Shown: positions 9,223 to 16,768 of the stretch, piece after piece
Layout of the letters: the number at the start of each line of letters is the position of its first letter
How positions within the stretch are numbered: the stretch's first letter is position 1
IMG/VR virus record: IMGVR_UViG_3300009128_000063
Coordinates: 1-36,698 of that record
DNA: 36,698 nt
Reading direction: 5' to 3' (one strand)
Source of the DNA: a virus
Notes under the pieces: model-generated
What the model was told of the DNA's origin: nothing
Seen by the model: only the letters and a program-made list of their open reading frames with translations
Databases searched by the model: none
Program-made: the position numbers and the translations under genes

Positions 9223-9761
9223 TTCTTGGAATTGACGTGAGCACATCTATAACTGGCTTCGCCGTAATCGATAACGATGGAAAGATAGTTAAATCTTGTG
9301 TCTGTGATTTGCGAAAACATAAAGGCTTTTTCAAAAAGTCTGCAATCATAAATGAATTCATAATGGATCTTTGCGATGAATATTGTCTTGACTGGGAGAA
9401 CAAAGGCATCAATCACATTTACATTGAGGAACCATTTACCTTTTTCAAATCTGGCGGCTCTTCTGCAAAAACAATGGCTGCCCTCCAACGCTTCAATGGA
9501 GTAGTGTCTTGGATGATATATCGGTGTTTTGATATAGAGCCACAGTATGTCGGCGCTACCCAAGCCCGCAAACTTGTTGGCATCAAGGTGCCCCGTGGAG
9601 AGAAAGCAAAAAAGGTTGTTATGGAACATTTACTTTCTACAGACAAACAATTTACAATAGAGAGAACTATTCATGGCAATCCAAAGCCTGAAGCCTTTGA
9701 TAGAGCTGATGCCCTAGTGATTGCTCGTGCTGGACTTGAGTTGGAGAATAAAAAGAGTTGA
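9219..9761 (+). CDS. RuvC-like Holliday junction resolvase (RNase H fold)
   Basis: A 180-residue protein of the RuvC/RNase H-fold resolvase type, which cuts four-way DNA junctions with two metal ions. The expected acidic residues are all visible: Asp6 in GIDVSTSITGFAVID, Glu70/Glu71 in IYIEEP, and Asp161 and Asp164 in FDRADALVIARAG near the C-terminus. Length is close to that of RuvC. The start overlaps the previous stop as ATGA. It opens a block with primase and Mre11-Rad50, so a role in resolving replication or recombination intermediates, or debranching DNA before packaging as T4 endonuclease VII does, is likely. T4 itself uses an unrelated enzyme for that job. Confidence 0.88.
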   Translation: MILGIDVSTSITGFAVIDNDGKIVKSCVCDLRKHKGFFKKSAIINEFIMDLCDEYCLDWENKGINHIYIEEPFTFFKSGGSSAKTMAALQRFNGVVSWMIYRCFDIEPQYVGATQARKLVGIKVPRGEKAKKVVMEHLLSTDKQFTIERTIHGNPKPEAFDRADALVIARAGLELENKKS

Positions 9762-9786
9762 CTTTCGCTGCTTCTTGAGTTATAAT
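9758..9786 (+). promoter_or_regulatory. Sigma-70-type promoter for primase
   Basis: TTGACT (9758-9763), a 17-base spacer, then a perfect TATAAT (9781-9786). The -35 box overlaps the stop codon of the resolvase gene. The expected start point, about seven bases past the -10 box, falls at or beside the primase ATG at 9793, so the message would have almost no leader. Confidence 0.8.
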
Positions 9787-9792
9787 GAAAAC

Positions 9793-10734
9793 ATGAGCAC
9801 AAAAAGCAAACTCAAAATCGTCTCTGCTGTACTAGGCAACCACATTCAAACAAGTAGCGATGAATATTATTTCGCTTGCCCTGTTTGTGATCACCACAAG
9901 CTTAAGTTTGCAGTCAACATCAAGAAAGGCTTATATCATTGTTGGGCTTGTGACTATCGAGGTAGGAAGCTACGCCGCCTCATTCGCAGATTTGGAACAT
10001 TTACACAATTACAGAAATGGGATCAACAGCACGGCAGGACAGATCTTGACCAATTTATCGATCTGTTCTCGGAGTGCCCAAAGGAAGAAGAAAAAGAAAA
10101 GCTCGAACTTCCACCAGAATTTAGAACACTGACAGACAATATGCCTCCTCGAACTGCTGGCCGCGCCCTCCGATATCTACAAGAGAGGGGGTTAACAAAA
10201 GAAGATATTCTTCGCTGGAAGATAGGATTTTGCTTTTCGGGCGAGTATCGTAATCGAATTATTGTCCCATCTTTTGACACTGACGGTGACGTAAATTATT
10301 TTATTGCCCGTTCGAATAGCGGCGACTCGTACAAATATAAGAACCCACGAGCCTCGAAGAATATCATATTTAATGAATTGTATGTCAACTGGAACGAAGA
10401 TTTAATTTTAGTCGAAGGTGTGTTCGACGCAATCGTTGCAGGCAATGCAGTTCCTATTCTCGGCAGCACGCTTCGAACAGACTCTCAGTTATTGCGAAAG
10501 ATAGTTGAAAATGACACTCCTGTTTACATTGCTCTTGATCCCGACGCAAGGAATAAAGAGAATAGAATAATAAAAATGTTGTTAGAATACGACATCGAAT
10601 TGTATAAGATAGATGTTTCGGGATTCGAGGATGTTGGCTCGATGACAAAAGAAGATTTCCAGAAGCGTAAACAAACCGCTAAAATGATAGACAGAGAAAG
10701 TTATCTTCTACTTGATCTATTGTCAGCAATTTAA
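9793..10734 (+). CDS. DnaG-type DNA primase (gp61-like)
   Basis: A 313-residue primase that would make RNA primers for lagging-strand synthesis with a phage helicase. A zinc ribbon sits near the N-terminus (Cys29, Cys32, Cys50, Cys53 in CPVC...CWAC). A basic catalytic segment RNRIIVPSF lies near residue 153, followed by a TOPRIM core with Glu208 in LILVEGVFDA and Asp249/Asp251 in ALDPDA. The size is close to T4 gp61 (342 aa). I choose the ATG at 9793 because it immediately precedes the zinc domain; the frame is open back to 9721 but that part overlaps the resolvase. No ribosome-binding site precedes 9793, and the sigma-70 promoter would start transcription almost on this ATG. Confidence 0.9.
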   Translation: MSTKSKLKIVSAVLGNHIQTSSDEYYFACPVCDHHKLKFAVNIKKGLYHCWACDYRGRKLRRLIRRFGTFTQLQKWDQQHGRTDLDQFIDLFSECPKEEEKEKLELPPEFRTLTDNMPPRTAGRALRYLQERGLTKEDILRWKIGFCFSGEYRNRIIVPSFDTDGDVNYFIARSNSGDSYKYKNPRASKNIIFNELYVNWNEDLILVEGVFDAIVAGNAVPILGSTLRTDSQLLRKIVENDTPVYIALDPDARNKENRIIKMLLEYDIELYKIDVSGFEDVGSMTKEDFQKRKQTAKMIDRESYLLLDLLSAI

Positions 10735-10739
10735 TTTAC

Positions 10740-10768
10740 TTGACAGCCCTGGCTTACTGTGTTATACT
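10740..10768 (+). promoter_or_regulatory. Sigma-70-type promoter for Mre11-Rad50/FtsZ-like operon
   Basis: Perfect TTGACA (10740-10745), a 17-base spacer, then TATACT (10763-10768), just after the primase stop. A start point near 10775 leaves a leader of about 27 bases containing GGAG at 10792-10795, well placed for the ATG at 10802. It should drive the fused nuclease and, through the TAATG overlap, the FtsZ-like gene. Confidence 0.82.
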
Positions 10769-10801
10769 ATAGGTTGGGGTTGTTTCCTCTATGGAGTATG
10801 A

Positions 10802-13800
10802 ATGAGTTATAAAATAGCACACATTAGCGACACACACATCAAGAACCTTAAATACCACCAAGAGTATCGAGAAGTTTTTCAACAGATCTATGAGCGACTT
10901 AGAAAGGAAAAACCAGACTATATTTTACACTTGGGAGATCTAGCACACACAAAGACATCTTTGTCGCCAGAATACTTTGAACTTGCTAGTGACTTCTTGA
11001 AGAACTTGGCAGACATTGCTCCCACCCACTTGATTTGCGGAAATCACGATGGAAATTTAAAAAACAGTAACAGACAAGATGCCATAACGCCAATAGCTCT
11101 AGCCCTTGAACACCCCAACCTCTTTCTTCACAAAAATGCAGGCGAGGTCATTTTAACCAATGACTTGTGTTTAAATGTTTTGTCTGTCTTTGACCGCGAC
11201 AATTGGGTAACACCATCAGATCTATCGAAGATCAACATAGCTCTTTATCATGGCTCAATTGTTGGAAGTCATACAGACAAAGGCTGGATGCTAGAGTCAG
11301 CGGATGATCCAATTACGATCTTTGATGGGCATGATTTTGCTTTCTTGGGTGATATCCATCGCTGTCAGAGCGTAGATGAAGCTGGTCGCTATTGGTATTG
11401 TGGCAGCACAATACAACAAAATCATGGCGAAACTGATGATAAGGGTTTGTTAATTTGGGACATTGACTCAAAGAATGATTGGGACATTACGCCAATTGCT
11501 TTCAAGAACCCAAAACCATTCCTCACAGTTGAGTTGACCCCAAAGGGGCGAATCCCCAAAAACACAGTGTTTGTAAAGGGTTGTCGTCTACGTCTTGTGA
11601 GTAATAACAATTTACCTCTTGATGTGATGCGTAGAGCTATAGATATAGCACGTCACAAGTTTGAACCGGAATCGCTTTCGTTTCTTAATCGTGCTCAAGG
11701 GTCTCGTGGTTCGGTAAATGAAATAATCGATGATGTGGCAGACAACCTGCGAGACATCACAGTCCAAGAAGAACTAATCGATGAATATTTAAAAGATTAT
11801 CAAGTCGATTCCAATACTCTTGAGAGAGTTTATGAGCTCAATAGAAAATATAAACAAGCTGCAGAGTCAGAAGAAGACATCTCTCGCAATGTCAAATGGA
11901 AGTTAAAGACCTTTGAATGGTCAAATCTTTTCAACTATGGCGAAGGAAACAAAATAAATTTTGATAGCCTTGGTGGCATCGTAGGAATATTGGGAAAGAA
12001 CTTCTCAGGAAAATCATCTATTATTGATGGCATCTTATATACAATGTTTAATACAACTTCTAAGAACGAAAGGAAGAACTTAAACATCATCAATCAAAAC
12101 AAAGATGATTGTATGGGCAAGTTAGTTATTGAAATAGACAACAAGACATACACGATTGTCCGTCAATCAGAAAAGTATGTCAAGAAACTAAAAGGCGAAG
12201 AAACTACAGAAGCAAAGACTATAGTCGACTTTGAAGTGTACGATCAAGTCACCAGAGAGATAACTTCTTTAAACGGCACCACACGCAATCAGACCGACGC
12301 AATTATTAGAAAGGTCTTCGGAGCCGTCGAAGATTTTTTGGTCTCTTCTATGGCCAGCCAGCACGGCGCATTGACATTTATCGAAGAGGGTTCAACCCGC
12401 CGTAAAGAGATTATAGCCAAATTCTTGGATTTGGAAATATTTGAGAGAAAATATAAGTTGGCTAAAGAAGATTCTGTGACAGCCAAAGCTCTCTTAAAGA
12501 AGCACTCCGAACGAAACTACGGGGAAGAAATAGGCTTAGCTAAAGAAGAGCTTACAAGTCACAAGAATAAAGTCAACTTGAATAAAAAGGTGTGTACTAC
12601 GCTTAAAAGTAAAGTATCGACATTGACAGAAAGCTTGATAACAATACAATCACAGATTGAGTCTGCCCCTAATGACTATATTGATATCGTCACTTTGAGA
12701 TCAGAGAAGGAAGAAAAGGAAAGAGAAATTCAAACACTGGTTGATGATATTGCTCTCAAGACTGAGATAGCCAACGAGAATGATGAAAAGTTAGTTAAGA
12801 TACAAGAATTTCTGTCCACGTTCAATATAGCCCAACTCGAAGAAGACAACAGACGTTCTGAAGATATCGCAAATGACATTGACAAATTCAATAGTGCCCT
12901 TGAAACTATTGGTCGAAAGTCAAAACTATTAGATGGAATTCCTTGTTCTGATAGTTTTCCTACTTGCAAATTCATCAAAGATGCAAGCATCCATGTCTTA
13001 AACAAAGGGTCAATAGAAAAAGAACTTTCTGATGCAGAGAGCACTCTTGAGGAACTTAATCCAAAACAAGTAACCAAGAGATTATCGCAAGTTAAAAGCA
13101 TTCAAGAAAAAGAGGCATCCTTGAACACCCAGAACTCTAGTTTGCGTCTTGACTGTTCGCGAAGCAAAAATACGAAGATAAGCCTTGAACAAAATCTGAA
13201 AGAAGTAGATTCAAAAATTGAAGTTTATGAACTAAACAAAGAAGCTATTGAGGATTTAGAATCTTTATTGAAGAGTCAAGCTGAATTGGCAGCAGAAATA
13301 GAAGCTGGAAACATCAAGATAGAGAAATGTGATGATGAAACTTTAGAACTTGTGAAGAGCGTCGGCTCTTGCGAACAAAAGATAGAAAACCTCAAAGGGC
13401 TACAGAAAGAAAAAGATGAACTGTCAGACAGCTATACTGCCTATGATCTTTTCTTAAAATGCATGCACCCTAATGGAATAGCATACGACATCATAAAAAA
13501 GAGAGTACCGACATTAAACCAAGAGATAGCTAAGATATTGGCAAATATTGTTGAGTTTGAAGTTTCTTTTGAAAGCTCTGGCAACAAGTTGGATATTTTT
13601 ATCAAGCATCCAAAATATGATGCTCGTCCGCTTGAAATGGGCTCTGGCGCAGAAAAGTCTATAGCCGCAATAGCTATTCGCCTAGCACTATTGAGCGTAT
13701 CTTCATTGCCGGTCAGCAACTTAATGGTTCTTGATGAGCCCGCTACTTCCCTAGATGAAGACAATATGGAAGGCTTTATTCGCATCTTAGAACTAATTAA

Positions 13801-13912
13801 GATGTATTTCGAGCATGTGCTTTTAATTAGTCATCTCGATACTCTCAAAGACTGTGTTGATAAACAGATTGTAATAGATACGATAAAAGGCTTTGCCAAA
13901 GTAAACGAATAA
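10802..13912 (+). CDS. Fused Mre11-Rad50 (gp47-gp46/SbcD-SbcC) nuclease-ATPase
   Basis: One 1036-residue chain joins two proteins that T4 and E. coli make separately. Residues 1-330 are an Mre11/SbcD phosphoesterase with metal motifs D10-T-H12, GDLAH (45-49), GNHD (80-83), YHG (150) and LGDIH (182-186); in the last, Asp stands where many homologues have the first His of GHxH. From about residue 365 a Rad50/SbcC ATPase begins: Walker A GKNFSGKS (398-405), long coiled-coil arms, a hook region with Cys715 and Cys722 in PCSDSFPTC, a signature loop MGSGAEKS (946-953), and Walker B VLDEP with Asp978 and Glu979. The complex resects DNA ends for recombination-dependent replication. It has its own sigma-70 promoter and a GGAG site. 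Confidence 0.92.
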   Translation: MSYKIAHISDTHIKNLKYHQEYREVFQQIYERLRKEKPDYILHLGDLAHTKTSLSPEYFELASDFLKNLADIAPTHLICGNHDGNLKNSNRQDAITPIALALEHPNLFLHKNAGEVILTNDLCLNVLSVFDRDNWVTPSDLSKINIALYHGSIVGSHTDKGWMLESADDPITIFDGHDFAFLGDIHRCQSVDEAGRYWYCGSTIQQNHGETDDKGLLIWDIDSKNDWDITPIAFKNPKPFLTVELTPKGRIPKNTVFVKGCRLRLVSNNNLPLDVMRRAIDIARHKFEPESLSFLNRAQGSRGSVNEIIDDVADNLRDITVQEELIDEYLKDYQVDSNTLERVYELNRKYKQAAESEEDISRNVKWKLKTFEWSNLFNYGEGNKINFDSLGGIVGILGKNFSGKSSIIDGILYTMFNTTSKNERKNLNIINQNKDDCMGKLVIEIDNKTYTIVRQSEKYVKKLKGEETTEAKTIVDFEVYDQVTREITSLNGTTRNQTDAIIRKVFGAVEDFLVSSMASQHGALTFIEEGSTRRKEIIAKFLDLEIFERKYKLAKEDSVTAKALLKKHSERNYGEEIGLAKEELTSHKNKVNLNKKVCTTLKSKVSTLTESLITIQSQIESAPNDYIDIVTLRSEKEEKEREIQTLVDDIALKTEIANENDEKLVKIQEFLSTFNIAQLEEDNRRSEDIANDIDKFNSALETIGRKSKLLDGIPCSDSFPTCKFIKDASIHVLNKGSIEKELSDAESTLEELNPKQVTKRLSQVKSIQEKEASLNTQNSSLRLDCSRSKNTKISLEQNLKEVDSKIEVYELNKEAIEDLESLLKSQAELAAEIEAGNIKIEKCDDETLELVKSVGSCEQKIENLKGLQKEKDELSDSYTAYDLFLKCMHPNGIAYDIIKKRVPTLNQEIAKILANIVEFEVSFESSGNKLDIFIKHPKYDARPLEMGSGAEKSIAAIAIRLALLSVSSLPVSNLMVLDEPATSLDEDNMEGFIRILELIKMYFEHVLLISHLDTLKDCVDKQIVIDTIKGFAKVNE

Positions 13913-15057
13913 TGTCAAACAAAGATAATAAAAATGAATTTGATTTTCTGCCACAAGCAGAACCTACACCAGCATTCCAGCAAGAAAAGGATCACTATCA
14001 CGAAGCAGTTGATGCCGAGGATTTTGGAATGGTTGAAGACTTTGGTCTTCAGATGGAGTTTGCAGATGAAGATCTCCTCCCAGATAACACAGCCCCATCT
14101 TCATTGAATGTGGGCTTTGTTGGCGTTGGCGGCGGCGGTAACAAAATGGTAAACTCATTCATTGAACTTGGTTTTAATAAAACACTCCTTGTCAATACCA
14201 CTGGAAAAGACATCCCGAAGAATACCGCAGAAGAACATGTTGTTCTTATACCAGATAGTGATGGCATCGGCAAAAACGTTGTGTTTGGCAAAGAAGTACT
14301 GTCACAAAACGGCGCAGTCGTCGAAGACGCTCTTAGAATTAAGTTCGGGAAGGTTGATTGGCTTTTTGTTTTTGCAGGCGGTGGTGGCGGAACAGGCTCG
14401 TCTGTGGCCGCACTTCAACCTGTGTTCGAACGTTATCTGAAGACTGTTCAAGCAAGCGGCAAAGTTATCTATGTCGTGTCTTGGCCAACAGCCCAAGAGA
14501 ATCTTAATCCGACTATTGCACGAAACGCATTATCACTTTTAAATGATGTGACTCCATATCCTCATATTGTTGTCGACAACGAAAGACAAACGAGGCTACT
14601 AAGAGGTCGCATTGGCTTGCTTGGGATGTACCCAACAGCAAACACCACTTTCGCGAAAGCGATGGCTCAAATACTAAAACTCTCCACTGAAGATTCACCG
14701 ATCCAAAGTTTTGATTCCAAAGATTTGGAAACTTGTTTGAGCAACGAGGGTAGGGCATTTATTGGCTCTACGATGATTAAAGATCCTAATACAGCGAAAC
14801 TTGGATCGGTGATTCTTCACAATTGTCAGAACCGCTCGGCCTGTCCCCCACCGCGAGGCAAGGCCGCCGCTGGCTCTCTCATATTAGTTGTGTCGGAAGA
14901 GATGGTAGCAGACCCTAGAATAAGTAAGAACATCGAGTCTGCTATTGGATACGTTGGAGGTCGTTGTGAAACGCTCTTCTCTGGCATCTACGTAAGAAAG
15001 AATGTGCCAGGCTTGATAGCTATATTGACCATGAATGGTCTAGAAAAAGGAAATTAA
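13912..15057 (+). CDS. FtsZ/tubulin-family GTPase encoded by phage
   Basis: A 381-residue protein with the whole FtsZ/tubulin motif set in order: T1 GVGGGGNKMV (71-80); T3-like VNTTGKD (94-100); the tubulin signature AGGGGGTGSS (155-164); T5 VVSWPT (188-193); T6 VVDNERQ (220-226, Asn223); and a T7 synergy loop SFDSKD (266-271) keeping both catalytic aspartates (268 and 271) while Ser replaces the usual Asn. Residues 320-375 match the FtsZ C-terminal subdomain. The motifs predict a GTP-binding, polymer-forming, GTP-hydrolysing protein. There is an extra acidic N-terminal segment of about 64 residues, and the chain ends straight after the core, lacking the FtsZ linker and partner-binding tail. 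It is coupled to the nuclease gene (TAATG). Possible roles are a phage cytoskeleton or interference with host division. Confidence 0.88.
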   Translation: MSNKDNKNEFDFLPQAEPTPAFQQEKDHYHEAVDAEDFGMVEDFGLQMEFADEDLLPDNTAPSSLNVGFVGVGGGGNKMVNSFIELGFNKTLLVNTTGKDIPKNTAEEHVVLIPDSDGIGKNVVFGKEVLSQNGAVVEDALRIKFGKVDWLFVFAGGGGGTGSSVAALQPVFERYLKTVQASGKVIYVVSWPTAQENLNPTIARNALSLLNDVTPYPHIVVDNERQTRLLRGRIGLLGMYPTANTTFAKAMAQILKLSTEDSPIQSFDSKDLETCLSNEGRAFIGSTMIKDPNTAKLGSVILHNCQNRSACPPPRGKAAAGSLILVVSEEMVADPRISKNIESAIGYVGGRCETLFSGIYVRKNVPGLIAILTMNGLEKGN

Positions 15058-15060
15058 AAG

Positions 15061-15414
15061 ATGAACATCACTAAGGCAAAGATTAAGAGATTTATTCTAG
15101 AAGAGATGGCAAATGATCCGAACTCTGTGGCTCTATTTGAGTCATTCTTCGACAACGATGACGAATGGGTGGATGTCTTTGGCGACGAAGAGCTTCCCTC
15201 GCGTGGCCGCAATAGTTCTGAGATGGGCAGTGGAATAGAAGCTGATATGACACCAAATAATGAGTTAGAATTAGAAAACATAGTGACACAACTAGTTCAA
15301 GATGAAGGGGTATCGCCCGATGAAGTCTTGAAGATAGTGAACGACGTCTTAGCCGACATTCGTTCAAACCCTGGTATTCCGATTTACGAGGGCAAAAAAA
15401 TAAAACAGGAGTAA
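15061..15414 (+). CDS. Small acidic protein with TKxxxKxxIxEE N-terminus
   Basis: A 117-residue acidic protein that begins three bases after the FtsZ-like stop. I do not recognise a family. Its N-terminal 16 residues (MNITKAKIKRFILEEM) match the start of another small protein at 17324 in the pattern TK-x3-K-x2-I-x-EE, predicted to be an amphipathic helix. The middle is an Asp/Glu/Ser-rich linker and the C-terminal 45 residues look helical. The ribosome-binding signal is weak (AAAGGAAATTAAAAG), so coupling to the upstream gene is likely. Function unknown; a short sorting or docking peptide at the N-terminus is a possibility. Confidence 0.7.
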   Translation: MNITKAKIKRFILEEMANDPNSVALFESFFDNDDEWVDVFGDEELPSRGRNSSEMGSGIEADMTPNNELELENIVTQLVQDEGVSPDEVLKIVNDVLADIRSNPGIPIYEGKKIKQE

Positions 15415-15418
15415 GATA

Positions 15419-15610
15419 ATGGCAAAAGCAATTTTAGACAAATGGGTGGAGAAATTCACCTCACGAAAGCTACTCGTATGGATGACAGCGACCGCTTTAA
15501 TGTTCACAGGTAGTCTGGAAAGCAGCGACTATGTTATCCTGAGTGCAATATACTTAGGTACTCAAGGAGTGATAGACGCGATAGTTCGATTGAGAGGTGG
15601 CAGTGTTTAA
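15419..15610 (+). CDS. Small two-segment membrane protein, holin-like
   Basis: A 63-residue protein with AGGAG seven bases before the ATG. It has a charged start ending in KFTSRK, a hydrophobic segment at about residues 18-33, a short polar turn (ESSD), a second hydrophobic segment around 37-56 (VILSAIYLGTQGVIDAIV), and a basic RLRG end. Size and layout resemble small phage holins or holin-like proteins with a TSRK...GxQGVxDA pattern. Two membrane or coiled-coil proteins follow and overlap it, as in lysis cassettes, but no endolysin is visible in the window. Holin function is inferred, not shown. Confidence 0.7.
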   Translation: MAKAILDKWVEKFTSRKLLVWMTATALMFTGSLESSDYVILSAIYLGTQGVIDAIVRLRGGSV

Positions 15611-15989
15611 ATCAACAGAGATGTTGTTGTTAGCAAAGCAGAATTGGAAAGAGATCACAATCATTGCTCTTTTGCTTTTAGCAATGGGCAAGATGCGATA
15701 TGATTATAGCCAATTAGAAAGTGCATATGAGGCATCACTGGAATCAATGGAAGAGCAGATAAGAGGACTTCAGCACATACATGATGAAGAATTGGCTGCA
15801 CGAGACAAGGCACTAGAATCTTATCGTAAATCATTAGAACTGTTAGAGGAGTCGTACCTAGAGAAACAAAGCGAACTTGAAGATCAGATGAGGTGGAAAA
15901 AAAAGATCTATATTAAAGACTTCACCAAGGACAAAAACAGCATGGCAGATGCAATCATAGACACATACGGTTTTGAATATGTTCCTTAA
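15603..15989 (+). CDS. Membrane-anchored coiled-coil protein, inner-spanin-like
   Basis: A 128-residue protein. I prefer the GTG at 15603, placed five bases after GAGAGG; a GTG at 15597 in the same frame lies inside that site. It overlaps the end of the upstream small membrane protein. One N-terminal hydrophobic helix (about 17-29, ITIIALLLLAMG) is followed by a long charged heptad-like region (35-100), then a short basic C-terminal part. This N-in, C-out topology with a periplasmic coiled coil is that of Rz-type inner spanins. No sequence family is recognised, so the call rests on topology and neighbours. Confidence 0.65.
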   Translation: MFKSTEMLLLAKQNWKEITIIALLLLAMGKMRYDYSQLESAYEASLESMEEQIRGLQHIHDEELAARDKALESYRKSLELLEESYLEKQSELEDQMRWKKKIYIKDFTKDKNSMADAIIDTYGFEYVP

Positions 15990-16395
15990 ACTGCTTTTTT
16001 TATTATCCTTCTCAACACAAGCTGCCACTGGAAAGTTTACAATAATTTCTGAAAACGAACAGGCTCCATTTGAAGGAGCATTGTTCGATATAGAGGCTAC
16101 AGCCACCCTTATCACAGCAAAGCATGAGATCGAATCTAAATGCGACTTGGCTATGGAATACGAACTAGACAAACAGTCAACAGAGTTTCAACTTGAAAAG
16201 GCTAATCTACAAGCTCACCTGATGTCGACCCAGCGAGAACACAACTTACTGACCGAACAAAAAGATAAAGAGATAATGCAACTACGAGAATCGCTAAAGA
16301 AACATTCGCCACGCAATAAGTGGCTTTGGTTTTTTGGCGGCATTGTGACAGGTGGTTCAGTTGCATACTATACCTACGGAGCTATTAATGAGTGA
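15979..16395 (+). CDS. Signal-peptide protein with C-terminal membrane helix
   Basis: A 138-residue protein starting at the ATG at 15979 and overlapping the upstream gene by 11 bases. Residues 1-15 (MFLKLLFLLSFSTQA) read as a signal peptide with a plausible cleavage after Ala15. The centre (about 45-105) is charged and probably coiled coil. Residues about 112-132 (WLWFFGGIVTGGSVAYYTY) are a membrane helix with a GxxxG-like core. There is no lipobox Cys, so it is not a classical outer spanin. Its place next to holin- and spanin-like genes suggests an envelope or lysis role. No family recognised. Confidence 0.65.
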   Translation: MFLKLLFLLSFSTQAATGKFTIISENEQAPFEGALFDIEATATLITAKHEIESKCDLAMEYELDKQSTEFQLEKANLQAHLMSTQREHNLLTEQKDKEIMQLRESLKKHSPRNKWLWFFGGIVTGGSVAYYTYGAINE

Positions 16396-16768
16396 TGATC
16401 TAAATAGGCTTGCCGCAATAGAAAAAGCTATTTCTGAGAAATATGGTGACGAGACTATCCAAAACCCTAAAGCAAATTGGGACGAAGAAAAAGAAAAAGA
16501 ATACCTCAAACAGATGTCAGAATTATACCAAAAGAGCCAGAAAGTGGAAGAGTATAAAGAAAAAATAGACATTAATGGAATAAAGATATCAAAAAAACTA
16601 TTTAAGAGAGAACCTTTGCGAAGTTGCCCAATGTGCAATTCTTTTCCAAGGAAATCTACTGATGATGTATATTTGTTAAAATACGATTGTTGTTTTAAAT
16701 GTTATGTTCAATATGTTGATGGAAGGGAAGAACGCTGGTTAAAAGGATGGAGACCCAACAATGGCTAA
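16388..16768 (+). CDS. Small zinc-ribbon protein conserved in T4-like phages
   Basis: A 126-residue protein. GGAG lies six bases before the ATG at 16388, which overlaps the previous stop. The N-terminal 60 residues are charged and helical. The C-terminal part carries a treble-clef or ribbon-like cysteine set: Cys80/Cys83 (SCPMC) and Cys101/102/105 (CCFKC), followed by YVDGREERWLKGWRP. That ending is one I associate with small uncharacterised proteins of marine T4-like phages. Metal binding is likely; the function is unknown. It runs into the next gene by overlap. Confidence 0.72.
   Translation: MSDDLNRLAAIEKAISEKYGDETIQNPKANWDEEKEKEYLKQMSELYQKSQKVEEYKEKIDINGIKISKKLFKREPLRSCPMCNSFPRKSTDDVYLLKYDCCFKCYVQYVDGREERWLKGWRPNNG

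Noticed and set aside
10764-10799. Imperfect hairpin that could hide the ribosome-binding site of the fused nuclease
   Set aside because: Its 5' arm overlaps the -10 box and lies before the expected transcription start, so it would be in mRNA only from readthrough.
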